Position numbers and translations under genes: made by a program
Part shown: in pieces, positions 45,439 to 56,495 of the stretch
How the letters are laid out: each line of letters starts with the position of its first letter
How positions within the stretch are numbered: the stretch's first letter is position 1
Source: Dactylis glomerata
Taxonomy: Eukaryota > Streptophyta > Magnoliopsida > Poales > Poaceae
NCBI GenBank assembly: GCA_007115705.1
Contig: QXEO01002100.1
Coordinates: 1,054,001-1,118,000 of the forward strand
Reading direction: 5' to 3'
Length of the DNA stretch: 64,000 nucleotides
The notes under the pieces: model-generated
Seen by the model: only the letters and a program-made list of their open reading frames with translations
What the model was told of the DNA's origin: nothing
Database searches by the model: none

Positions 45439-46286
45439 ATGGAAAACAAAGAGTTCTATAGTCTTTTTCCTGAGTTTAGATATGAAGTGTTTAAGAGAAA
45501 ATTGAAAAACATTTGGAGCTTAATTTGCATGCTAATAGTGTTGTTAGTATGAATGCTTTGAACACCGTTATTGCTAATGCTATAGAAATGTCTAAGCTTG
45601 GGGAAGCTGGTTTTGTTAAGCATGATATTTTTAGTTCCCCAGCTTTAGTGGAGAAAGTTTGTTCTGATAATATTTTATCTCTCATATGTGATGTTCCTTC
45701 TTATGATGATATGTTTGAAGAATATGCTTTGCGAAAGTGCTGTTCTTTAGCTTGTGATGATACTGAACCTCTAGTCTATGATGGTTATGATGATGAGTAT
45801 AATATTTTCAGCTCACCTACTTTTGAGGAGAAAATTAGTTATAATTACAATATGCCTCCTATTTATGATGATTATGGTGATGAGAATAATTATTCTGTTG
45901 AATCTGCTCCTACTACTATTGTTCCTGTGGTGAGCATTACTTCTTTTATGCATTTGGCTCATGATAGGGATGCTTTATGTGATAGTTATATTGTTAGTTC
46001 TATTCATGATGCTACTGAAAGTTATTATGAGAGAGGGAAACATGGTTTGATGGATCTCAACAATATTGAGTTTCCCCTCTTTATGTTGCAATTCTTGAAG
46101 TTGTACTTGATTTGCCTTCCTATGCTTTTTGCTTTGCGCTTTCACGACTTGTCTCTTTACAAGACTATTTTTCATAGGAAGTGGTTTAGATTTAAATGTG
46201 TTTCATACTTGCTTTTTGATGCTCTCTATTGCTTTAAGTTCCTATATGGCGCCCTTGCCTCAAGCTCTTATATGGCGCCCACATGA
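45439..46286 (+). pseudogene. Gag-like frame of element C, frameshifted and lacking the capsid
   Basis: The ATG at 45439 is kept and the first 18 codons match A and B. A base is missing near 45492 (TTTAAGAG where B has TTTGAAGAG), shifting the frame. From 45513 the original frame is open again for 257 codons to the same C terminus as A. As in B, the part equivalent to A residues 83-645 is absent, the junction reading ICDVPSYDDMFEEYAL. Confidence 0.8.
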
Positions 46287-46326
46287 GCATCTTTGCAAAT
46301 TACTGCGCCTAGCTCAAAGGCGTTAA

Positions 46327-48850
46327 AGAAAAGCACTCTTGGGAGCTAACCCATTGTTTATTTTTAGTACCTTTTCTTTTATTTGAGTCTTGGAAGTTAT
46401 TACTACTGTAATAACCGCTCCTTATCCTTTTTATTTCGTTGTTGTGCCAAGAGAAGCCTCTAATTTGAGTGAGGTAAGATTTGGGGATGTTGCTGTTCTG
46501 AAACTGTTTTCGGTGCTGCACCGTAAAAATTCGTGAAAATTCTCTGTATATATTTTGGACCTGCGATTTCTTGTGCATATGCCCCAGGTTATATCCAAAC
46601 TTTCATTAGTTGAACACTTTTTGATTTGAGCAACAGAAAATGCTCTAAAAATTCGACCTTTGTCAGCTGTTCTGTTTTGATAGATTTCTGCCAATATTTG
46701 TGTTTGCAGCTTTATCGCTTTCTTTTTGAGTTCTTTTGATCACGGAACTTTTGGGGAAGTTGCTACAGTAGTATATACTTTATATGTGGTGGTTTTGGGT
46801 TGAAACCTGAAGCAAAAAGAGGTTGATTATATGTTATGTTACACTAATGTTGCTAATAGAATTGTGTTCAGTTTTGTATGAAGGAAGTTTTCAAGTGTAG
46901 GGATTGGAGAATGATGAGATGAGATGAAGAATGGACAAAAGCTCAAGCTTGGGGATGCCCATGCATCACCCCAAGAAATATCCAAGAAGTACAAGCATCA
47001 AAGCTTGGGGATGCCCCCGAGGCACCCCTTCTTCATCGGCAAAAATCAGGTCACCTTTCAAGACACTATATTTTTATTGCTTCATGCACTATGCGTTTTT
47101 CTTGGAGCGTCAGTTGGTTTTGTTTTCAGTATTAGTTTAGTTTAGTTTGCTGCAATAAATGGTTAGATCACATCATGTTGGTTTGGAGGGAGACATACTT
47201 CACTTTTCATTTGCCAAGAACACTCCGTTTTTCACTCTTATCGTTTCAACGAGTGTTCTATTTTTCTGCTACTGCGTTTAGCTTGCATTTTTCGCCTTGA
47301 TTTTTGTTCAGATCTTGTTTTATCTTTGCATCAAGGTGTATTTGGGTCTCTGGTATTTTCCTCAAAAGAGTTTCCTCAAAAATGTTTGAATGGTGTTGGA
47401 AAAGAGAAAAAGTTTTATGCAAAAAAGTTGTATAAGAAGGAGCTTGTGTAGACTGCGGCTTAGGCTTTTTCATGTCATGCTTGATATCTTTTTGATAGTA
47501 TGCTTAGTGGTTTTGCTATAGCATGACTTGTCTCAAATGATTGAGATTGCTTAATGAGCCTTTGAAAAAATCATGCGTTGTTTTTATTGTTTGGAAGCAT
47601 TATTTTGGTTTTCTCCTTGATGCTTTATTTGGGTTGACTTGGCGCATGCTCACACATGTTAGACTCATACAAAGTCGCCAATAGCCTCTATGATCATTTA
47701 GTTTTTGACTTTTGATGCCATCTTATGCTTCTTTTAATGTTGCTTTGTCGCTTTGCATGATTATGGCCGTTACTGCTCTCTTAGTTGGTCGCTCTCAGTC
47801 TTTTTCTAGCCCTCACTTTGTACTGAGTATGAGCTCTACTCGTGCATCCAACTCCTAAAAACTGAGTTTGCCATTGTGTCCACTATAAATTCCTATGCAT
47901 GGTATTTGTAAGCCATTCCAAAGTAAATTTTCATGTGCTACCTTTCAAAACTTTCAACTACTTCTCATTTTGTGCCACTGTTTTTAGCTCATGGGGACAT
48001 AGTGGTCGGATTTGCTATCTTCCATATTGCTTATTCCAAAAAGAAAAAAAAGAAAAAAAGAAAAGAAAAAAGGCACTCCTCCATGGAATGTGAATGTTGG
48101 TGGGCACCCGATGGAATCGGTTAGCCATGGTTTGTGAAAGAAAAAAAGGTGGGGAGGAGTGCCAAGCTTTATAAAAGAGCACAAAAGTGCCAATCTCTCT
48201 CTCAAAAACTTGCTTTATTTTTGTATGGAAGATAGTAAGAACCCCATTGCTAGTCGTTGACAAAGACAACCACCTCTCAAAACCAATTTTTATCCCTCTG
48301 TTTTACAAATGAAAAGCTCTAGCACATGTTTAATCACTGCTTCCCTCTGCGAAGGGCCTTTCTTTTACTTTTATGTTGAGTCTCCACCTTCTACCTTTAT
48401 GCATTGTCTAAGAGAGCATAGTTGTCATTCTGAGTATAATGTGCATTGTCCCAAAGTTTATCATTGATTGATTCATGATCATGGTTTCACTTGTTCTTAA
48501 ATTATTTGTATCTTGTCGCCCTCTTAATCTTGAAGGTGTCCTATGCATTTATGTTTTGTTCTCTTTGAAGGACAAGCTAAAAACCCTTTGTATGTTTTTC
48601 CTTATGATTTGAACACACGTTTGACTTTCATTGTTTCATTATTCATGATCTTTTGTTTGTGTTCCTTTTCATGTTATAACATGGTTGCTAAGTTTCTTCT
48701 ATCAAGATTATGTCTTTCATGCCCATGTTTTAAGTTCTTTGATCTCAGCACTCAATGCTTTACATATATGATCAAGATTGTGTAGGTGCATGTCACCTCA
48801 AAAATTATTTCTTCTGTTATCACTTACCTACTCGAGGACGAGCAGGAGTT
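46327..48850 (+). other. Element C non-coding 3' internal region
   Basis: Homologous to the corresponding regions of A and B in inverse orientation. Includes an A-rich run at about 48040-48072. No coding frame. Confidence 0.65.
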
Positions 48851-48864
48851 AAGCTTGGGGATGC
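48851..48864 (+). other. Element C polypurine tract
   Basis: aagcttggggatgc directly before the 3' LTR. Confidence 0.75.
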
Positions 48865-49477
48865 TGATACGTCTCAAACGTATCTATAATTTTTGATGCT
48901 CCATACTTGTTTTTGCACCATTTGCCTTGTGTTTTGTTACACTTCGTGGCACTTTTTTGCGATTTCCGGAACTAACCTATTGACAAGATGCCACAGTGTG
49001 AGTTCCCTGTTTTCTGCTGTTTTTGTGTTTTAGAAAAGCTACACAGGAAATATTCTCGGAATTGGACGAAACAAGTTCCTGAAGTCTTATTTTTCCCGGA
49101 AGCTTCCAGAGATCCGAAGAGGTGAAGTAGAGGGGCCACAGGCCAGCCTCACACAAGGCCAGCGCGGCCCAGGCCCTCGCCGCGCTGCCTAGGTGTGAGG
49201 AGGCCTGGGGCCACCCCTGATGATGCCCCTTCGCCTATAAGAAGCCTCGGGACGGAAAACCCTAAAGGAGTCGGCGAAATTTCTAGAACAGTTCCGCAGC
49301 GCCGCCGCCGTCGAAGCCAAATTTCGGGGGATAGAAGTCTCTATTCTGGCACCCTGCCGGGACGGGGAAGTGCCCCCGGAGCCATCTCCATCGGTCTCCA
49401 TCGTCATCTCCGCCGTCTCCATCGACCTCACCGCCATCTCCATCAACCTTGCAGTCTCCTATGATGAGGAGGGAGTA
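48865..49477 (+). repeat. Element C 3' LTR, truncated
   Basis: Matches the first ~610 bp of the 5' LTR up to gaggagggagta, then changes abruptly to the satellite unit (atacagggag). About 930 bp of the LTR are missing. Confidence 0.88.
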
Positions 49478-51027
49478 ATACAGGGAGTTCCCCTGGGGGT
49501 GTGGGACCCTAGAACCAAGACCAAACTATGGTTCCCACCCCACCTGGCAGACATCGATGGCACCGCGAGTTTGACCTAGATCTCGGAGGAGGGCCTAGGG
49601 AATTCAGAAAAAATCAAAAAAATGTAAAAATAGTGCATGGAGTCATGGTGAGTGATGCATCACCTAGGAAAAATACCAAACATGCCATCCCAAGGGTTCA
49701 CATGTGAACTCTCTCACAGAGGGGTGCTTCCAGACATGAGTTCTCTTGGTCTTCCTTGGCAGATGACCATGGTTTGTGCAAGTTCCACAGCAAACTTTGG
49801 AACCATGGTCCCATTTTTGGTGGAGATGTGCATCTTTGCATTCCCAACACTGTTGCAACTAGTGTTTTTCCAGTTTCCACATAAAAAATGCATTTCCCAT
49901 TTTTTGGGTGCCCCGAGGGGTCGAAACAAGTGCTTTTTTATGAAGGGGCCACCAAGGGCAGTGTGCAAAACATCACCACTCTAATTTTTATGGGTGCGGG
50001 ACCCACTAGGGGTGCCATATCTAGGAGGTTAGGAATTATCTCGGCCTGCTGCCATATAATGAATTATTTTTGCCCTAAATCCTTTTTAATCTAATTTTGC
50101 ACTGGGGCTACAAGAAATGCACACCAGGAAAATTGGGGAAAATACAGGGAGGTCCCCTGGGGGTGTGGGACCCTAGAACCAAGACCAAACCATGGTTCCC
50201 ACCCCACCTGGCAGACATCGATGGCACCGCGAGTTTGACCTAGATCTTGGAGGGGGGCCTAGGGAATTCAGAAAAAATCAAAAAAAAAGGAAAAACAGTG
50301 CATGGAGGTATGGTGAGTGATGCATCACCTAGGAAAAATACCAAACATGCCATCCCAAGGGTTCACATGTGGACTCTCTCACAGAGGGGTGCTTCCAGAC
50401 AGGAGTTCTCTTGGTCTTCCTTGGCAGATGACCATGGTTTGTGCAAGTTCCACAGCAAAATTTGGAACCATGGTCCCATTTTTGGTGGAGATATGCATCT
50501 TTGCATTCCCAACCACTGTTGCAACTAGTGTTTTTCCAGTTTCCACATAAAAAATGCATTTCCCATTTTTCGGGTGCCCGGAGGGGTCGAAACAGGTGTT
50601 TTTTGTGAAGGGGCCACCAAGGGCAGTGTGCAAAACATCACCACTCTAATTTTCATGGGTGGGGGACCCACCAGGGGTGCCACATCCAGGAGGTTAGGAA
50701 TTATCTCGGCCTGCTGCCATATAATGAATTATGTTTGCCCTAAATCCCTTTTAATCCAATTTTGCACTGGGGCTACAAGAAATGCACACCAGGAAAATTG
50801 GGGGAAAATATAGGGAGGTCCCCTGGGGGTGTGGGACCCTAGAACCAAGACCAAACCATGGTTCCCACCCCACCTGGCAGATATCGATGGCACCACAAGT
50901 TTGACCTAGATCTCGGAGGGGGGCCTAGGGAATTCAGAAAAAATCAAAAAAAATATATGGAAAAACAGTGCATGGAGTCATGGTGAGTGACGCATCACCT
51001 AGGAAAAATACCAAACATGCCATCCCA
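49478..51027. repeat. ~665-bp tandem repeat array, right part
   Basis: Landmark copies at 49509, 50173 and 50839 (periods 664 and 666). Each unit includes tttgacctagatctcggagg, gcatggagtcatggtgagtg, a hairpin-free GC block around gaggggtcgaaacaggtg, and catataatgaattat. The array ends at about 51027 (ccatcccaatcatg), where the sequence diverges. Confidence 0.87.
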
Positions 51028-51749
51028 ATCATGATAAATAGAATAACGCTGCATTTTCCATTTTTCTAGGGGCCAAAGGTGTAAAAACAGGTGTGTGGGT
51101 CCTTCAAAAAGACCTTATTTAAAAAACACGCCGTGGATCCTCTAACTTCCACACCCTAACTTTTCTGACTTTGGGTCACTGACAGTAGGACCCACGTATT
51201 GTGGGCCCTACTTACTAGTGACACAAAATGGCTTGATTAAGTGGCAGTTCCTAGCCTACAAAATGCGCAGCAGCCGGGCCACCCGCAGCAGCCTCCCGAG
51301 CCAGCCAGTCAATCAGCTATCCTTCTTCTTCTACCTCTTCTTCTACAAAAATCACGGGCATGGATGCACGCCGGGTGAGGAGATAGATGTACATGTACGG
51401 CTGGGCATGCGCGTCGTGTCGCCGCTTAGCTTGGACCCAATGCAGAGTCCCATCGAGGTCAATGCCCAGTCCCATCGTGGCAGTGCGCAGTGAAAAAGCA
51501 AGGGGTTACTGCTTCCTATTCGTTCATACTTACGGTGACCCTTCGTCGACAAGGTACCAAGGGCTACGCTTAGATTCAAACGGACGGCCAAGATTGCTTG
51601 AGATGGTGCCCAGGAGGCAAGGACACGGTGGTCAGCTGAAGCTGGTCCTTGACCCTCCCACCATTCTGCAGAAACCCACTTCCTCTGCTTCCTCCTGGGG
51701 TCCCTTCCTCCTGCCTTCCTTGCCCCTCCCTCCATTCTACGACGAAGCC
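51028..51749. other. Intergenic DNA upstream of the coiled-coil gene
   Basis: Probable promoter and 5' UTR of the plus-strand gene beginning at 51750. The larger open frame at 51387-51941 overlaps it in the gene's own frame near the end but its upstream part has no domain. Confidence 0.4.
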
Positions 51750-52875
51750 ATGCCTCCCAAGAAGCGGATCCGACCGGTGTTGAAGACCGATGGGGTCAAG
51801 ACTAGGGCGGCGGAGAGGAAGGAGTTAACCCACCGGCAGGCAGATCTCCATGCAAGCAGCCTAATCAGTCAGGCCGAAGCCGTCCTCTCTTTCTGCGCAC
51901 CAACGGACGAGGGGGACATTGTCTCCCCCGGGTGGGTTTAGGGTTAACGACGCCTTGATCTTCCATTTGTTTGTTCTTTCCAACTTCGTAACCTATTTGA
52001 TTTTGTAGGCCCCCAAAATCAACGGATAAGAAGCTGCCCATGAAGACCATGGACCCGTCAATGGACTTCCTGATCAAGCTCGTTCCCCGGCTAAGCAAGG
52101 TAATCGCATGCCATCTAGTGTACTTGCTGATCAAGCCCGTTTACCATTGTTCATAACCTGCCTTTGGCAATGCGGCTAGGTGCTACGCATGTAGATCTGT
52201 ATAGATTCAGTATATAGATTCACTCATTGTTAACCGTATCTAGTTTACTTTGAAAACTATAAAAATAACTATATTTTTGTGAAAAGAGTCAGTATTAGCA
52301 TTGATCTCTTTTATTGCATGCCCTAAACTCCGGTGCAGGAAGCAAAGGAGAAGATCGAGGCAGATGTGGCCGCACTAAATGTCAAGATATAGAGCCAACT
52401 GGCCGAGAAACATTCCCTCGAGCTACACTGTGCTAGCCTAGGCTCACATTTGGATCAGGAGAAGGAGAAATCCCGAACTTTGGTGCATGAGGTTGACAAG
52501 CTTATGGCTACGAAAGACTTGCTATCGGGGCATATGGACTACCTTGTGAAGATGCAGGAGCAGATGAAAATATTGCTGGACAAGGATAGGTTGACCATCA
52601 AGGCGCTGGAGGTGGAAAATCTGAAGCTAAATGCCACGTGCAGCGACCTTCGTGTGCAAATCACCAAGGGCCTCAAAGAGCAGATCAAGTAGAGCGAGAG
52701 GACCGTGGTAGCCTATGAGGCCAGAGACAAGTCCAGAGATCTCTTGAAGCTGATGACCGAGAGCACTCGCAAAGCAGCCGGTCTACTCTAGGCTGTTAAG
52801 AAGGAGAATATCATGCTGAAAGCCAAAATCAATGAGTCCGAGCGCCTCCAGCAGGATCAGATTGCCTCCAAGTAA
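51750..52875 (+). pseudogene. Coiled-coil protein gene with three in-frame TAG codons
   Basis: Three exons with clean borders: 51750-51931 (GG/GTGGGT), 52009-52099 (TTTTGTAG/ and AAG/GTAATC) and 52339-52875 (GTGCAG/). Phases agree. The protein starts MPPKKRIRPVLKTDGVKTR, then a hydrophobic segment (SMDFLIKLVPRLSK), then a long heptad-type coiled coil. In exon 3, TAG occurs at 52390-52392, 52690-52692 and 52789-52791, always inside coiled-coil sequence that otherwise continues in frame to a TAA at 52873-52875, for about 269 residues. No frameshift was seen. The simplest reading is a decayed gene in which CAG (Gln) became TAG. I do not recognise the family. Confidence 0.62.
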
Positions 52876-53088
52876 GAGGAGATACGATGTAGTCTGCGCG
52901 CTACGTTTCATCGTCCTGTATGTCTGAACTTTGTGTTAAGTAGCCTGAATCTTATGTTATCTGAACTAGTAGTGAAATGTTAACTGAACTATGATGTTGC
53001 GTTAATGCTCTTTGTTATATGGAAGCAATTGTTGTACGTATGCTATTGCTTATAGATAACTTGAAATGCTGAATTACATAGACATAAC
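52876..53088. other. Spacer between convergent genes
   Basis: Short AT-rich 3' flank shared by the coiled-coil gene (plus) and the GRF gene (minus). Confidence 0.4.
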
Positions 53089-53894
53089 TTATTCATCTAA
53101 AATTTGTTTCAATCTATCTAACTTGTCTTTATTAACTGCTGCTTGCTTCAAGAGATCTGCAATGCAGTTCTCCAGCCTTTTTTTCTCCTCCTTCAGCTGG
53201 TCCCTCTGCTTTTCTGCCTTAATCTTCAGAAAGATCTGAATATCTAGAAGATTTTTCGAAATGGATCCCACCTGCCTATCGGTCATTGTTTTCTGGAGTT
53301 CTTCGGCCATATTGTTGTTTATTTCTTTGAGCTCCTTCTTATCCTGTGATAGCTTGTAACATTCATCAACAGCAGCACAAGCATCACTAATTCTCCCAAT
53401 ACTTTCCGATTTATACAACTCCCATAACTTGACCAAACATTTCTTCAGTGCGTTAGGCCACTCCGGATCAATCCACTCCACTATTCCACACTTCGGACCA
53501 TCCTAATGATCAGCAGCATAGTATAACAAATATAAGAAACTATGAAATGAAGAGAGAACAACGCTATTCAAACATTCATTTTGCAATATAAATAATCCAA
53601 ACCTCCTTTTGCGCATCCTATAAACCTTTTCCCTGTGCTAGTACCTTCGAAGGCAACAAATTTCCTTAGTTTCAACCCATGGTCACATGGTGCCTCCCTC
53701 TCGATCGCCAAACCATCCCAATCTGGGTCGTAGATGGTCTGTGGCACCTAAAACAAAACCTAAACCTAAATTCCTAACCCCATAAACCAACACGTCGAAT
53801 AAAAGGAACTCACATTGGTCCGGCAGTAGTCAAAATCGGAGAGAAGGCTGCCGCTGCCGTAGCTTGTATCGTCGTCATCATTACAAGACGGCAT
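53089..53894 (-). CDS. GRF-type zinc finger protein with coiled-coil tail
   Basis: Exon 1 is 53894-53814 (27 codons, MPSCNDDDDTSYGSGS and on, ending AAT/GTGAGT). Exon 2 is 53747-53603 and exon 3 53502-53089. Exons 2 and 3 together give the GRF finger layout: CDHGLKLRKFVAFEG, GKRFIGCAKG, then KCGIVEWIDPEWP. The final ~100 residues form a coiled coil (KNLLDIQIFLKIKAEKQRDQ). GRF fingers bind nucleic acid in some proteins, and short GRF plus coiled-coil proteins are common in grass genomes, often repeat-associated. The best donor of exon 2 (GGAG/GTTTGG) leaves phase 1 while exon 3 needs phase 0. Either another donor is used or a one-base indel makes this a pseudogene. Confidence 0.6.
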
Positions 53895-54627
53895 GGTGAA
53901 GGAAGGAGAGAGGGGGTAGAACTAGAGGAAGGAGAGAGAGGTGGTAGATTCGGCGTGCGAGGTAGTGACTCAATGGTCAGTTTGAACATAAATATCTTGT
54001 TCTGCCTACTACCCATGCCTCCTACTACTCATGCCTCAGTGGAAATAAATAATTTATACGCTTTCAAAAGGAAAACAACACATAAGTTGGCAATTGAGTT
54101 TGGATAAATCAGGTAAATTATGCAGAACAATGACTGTCCCCTACTAGTTGGTATTTTTTGTAATATTTGATTTTTAGTTTTTAATATTTCAATTAAGCAT
54201 AGTTTTACTCTTCAAAATTTGAAATGTATTTTACAAATGTGAATCTACACAGTACAAGGCATGTAGATACACGACATGATTTGTTTGTAATATAATACAA
54301 CAAGTGATGTAAACAACGCTTATTATTTCAGCAGTCATTTTATTACAACATCTCAATATCCCAGAAATGAATTTATTACATTCTTGCAACATAGTTCTAC
54401 AATAAAATTACAAATTGACACTAGTTTTCAGAAAAAGTTTGAGGCAGACAATATGAGATACAACATTTTCTAAGATACAACAGCTTATTGCATAGAGCAG
54501 CTACATGACACTCACAAACATTTACAGAGTGATGCAGAATGAAGGAGATGAATCAAATAGTGACCAGAATTGGGTTGCACTTCTCACTGTAACATACCAG
54601 CACCTATGAAGCGGGAAGCTTAAAACT
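53895..54627. other. Spacer between the GRF gene and the 361-aa gene
   Basis: AT rich, with no domain-bearing frame. It contains the upstream region of the GRF gene and the 3' flank of the minus-strand gene that ends at 54628. Confidence 0.4.
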
Positions 54628-56079
54628 TTAAGATGACAGCTCTACAGCAGTCTCATCATCTCCAACCATTTCTGAAATTGCAACAACAAAAAATACCTTC
54701 TTACTCAATTTCTTCCTTTGGAAAACCTGCATGAGATCGTCATCTTTAACAATGTCGATGAAATCCCTCTTCTTAAAGTGCCACCAACGTAAATGTGCCT
54801 GCTGATTAGGACCCCAAGGACATCTTTGCTTTAGCCGCTCAAGAATCTGGTCAATAGTAACTGTCTTGAGATCAACCATTATTTCCATGTGATCATTCTG
54901 CACAGCAAATTCTTGGCCATCATCTAGTACTGTAGTGTAAGGATCCACTTGCAAAGCAATTAGATATATTTGTGAATGGTCAATAGCTGCTAGTTTACAA
55001 GCATCCATACCACTGGGAGCACCACCATCTGGATCAACACCTTTGGCACCTAACTGTGCTTCTGGTGCATCAACATCATCAACTATAACAAAGAGATCCA
55101 ACTGACGAGTATCCTTATACTTCTCCCAAATCTGCAACAGCTGATGGGAGTGCTCAAGTTGTTTGTACACCTGATTCATGTTCATCCACACAAACTTAGC
55201 CTTATGTTTAGATACCCAAGGAATCCTAGCGTGAAGAATGGCAACAAGCTGCGAAACAGACACAATCTCACTGCAATTCACATTCATTTGCACAGACTGC
55301 GAAGCCACACATCTCTCCAAGCCATAATCTAATCTAGCAATGTACTGATACACTCGGACATTTATTTTGTATGTGTTCTCTGAATCATCGCTGTCTCAAA
55401 AATATTGGGAAACAAAAGATAAAAATTAGTTGCTTCTCTCTAATCATACCACAATTTGGGAAAATATAAGACAAAAAGTATGTTTTCTGCTTTTGGATAA
55501 ATTGGAGCCTTCAGATCTGAACATAATTTGAGATGACTTCCATAAGATAAAAAATCTGGGTTTGCATGTTGGTTGGTTTGATAGAGATTGAGGATTACTT
55601 GCATACAAAATAATACCACAATTTTGGATAACATATGACAAAAATCAGTCAGTTTCTTCTCTACAATTGTTCAGATACTGACGGACAGTTACTCCTGCCG
55701 TTCCATAAAACATCTTAGTGCTATCGGGATGTAAGAGAGGGATCTGAAATATTCACCTCTGCTTTCTGGCGCTCACAGTCACAGTAGAAGGCCCAATTCC
55801 GTTCATCTTTGGGATTTGGTCTTTTCCTCCAATCTGCAGGCGGCGCCGCGCCAGCAACGCCGGAGGGCTACCGCTTCGATTGCTCTTGGTCGCCGGCGCC
55901 ACCGCCGGGCCGGCTCTTCGCTTGGTCGGCGGCGCCACCGCCGTCGGGCAAGCTTTCCGCTTCTCGCTGCTCTCTGCTGCTGGCTTGTTGCAAGATATCT
56001 GGCTGCTTTCCTGGCTTGCAGCTCTAGCAATCACCGCTCCTGGCGGCGATGGTGCCTCTCGTTTCCTGCTGGTAGACAT
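54628..56079 (-). CDS. Two-exon hypothetical protein (361 aa)
   Basis: Exon 1 is 56079-55757 (107 codons plus two bases, ending CAGAG/GTGAAT). The 366-bp intron ends GAGACAG, and exon 2 is 55390-54628. The joined frame is open throughout. Residues 1-100 are basic and low complexity with nuclear-signal-like clusters (SEKRKACPTAVAPPTKRRAG). Residues about 108-361 hold two similar blocks: one with QLVAILHARIPWVSKHKAKF and one with QILERLKQRCPWGPNQQAHL, each followed by an aromatic segment and a run of hydrophobic strand (LDLFVIVDD, KKVFFVVAI). This indicates an internal duplication of a roughly 110-residue domain. I do not recognise the family; similarity to N-terminal parts of plant Mutator-type proteins is possible but untested. 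Its promoter region ends at element E. Confidence 0.65.
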
Positions 56080-56490
56080 GCGCCGCCGCCGGAATTCGAC
56101 TCCGACCTAGGGGGGGTCTAGGGTTGGAAGGACAAGAAAGGGGCTTTGTTCGTACTGAGAGTTGCAGGTGGAGTTGACATACTGTCAACTAACAAGACAA
56201 CATAACGGAGACACCTGACAAGCAGGACCCACTCGCTCAGCACATAACAGAGAAATACTGACATGCGGGACCGCAATGGGCCCAAAACGGGAGAAGTCAC
56301 GGCAATATTTGGTTTGCCCTCATTCCGTTCAGAATGAGCCCTCTGAGGAATTACCTACTCAACTTTTCAAATCGCGTTTATTACAAGCAACAAAGGTACC
56401 TGTGAGCCTGTGCCAAGGAACTCGATGACCGCAAACGAAATCACCCGGACAAAACCCGGCGCGGAGCACGTAGGCCAGGCCCACAAGGTA
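56080..56490. other. Upstream region of the 361-aa gene
   Basis: About 410 bp between the ATG and element E. No clear TATA box was identified. Confidence 0.4.
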
Positions 56491-56495
56491 CACCC
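56491..56495. repeat. Left target site flank of element E (CACCC)
   Basis: caccc precedes the terminal TG. The partner copy would lie beyond the right end of the window, so the duplication cannot be verified. Confidence 0.5.

Larger units (their letters stand above)
43737..49477 (+). mobile_element. LTR retrotransposon C, truncated plus-strand relative of A
   Basis: The 5' LTR is complete at 43737-45277 (1541 bp), the primer binding site is at 45288-45305 and the internal region at 45278-48864. The 3' LTR begins at 48865 but stops at about 49477 after 613 bp, where satellite sequence begins. The Gag frame has the same capsid deletion as B and an additional one-base loss. No pol. The missing 3' LTR end and absence of a right target duplication show that a deletion removed the right boundary after insertion. 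Confidence 0.9.

Noticed and set aside
42915..50813. Open frames of 60-118 codons in the 665-bp repeat units
   Set aside because: They vary from unit to unit, overlap on both strands and have no domain similarity; they are chance frames in a repeat.
42680..51027. Possible CRISPR-like array
   Set aside because: Units are 665 bp tandem repeats without short repeat-spacer alternation, in a plant nuclear context.
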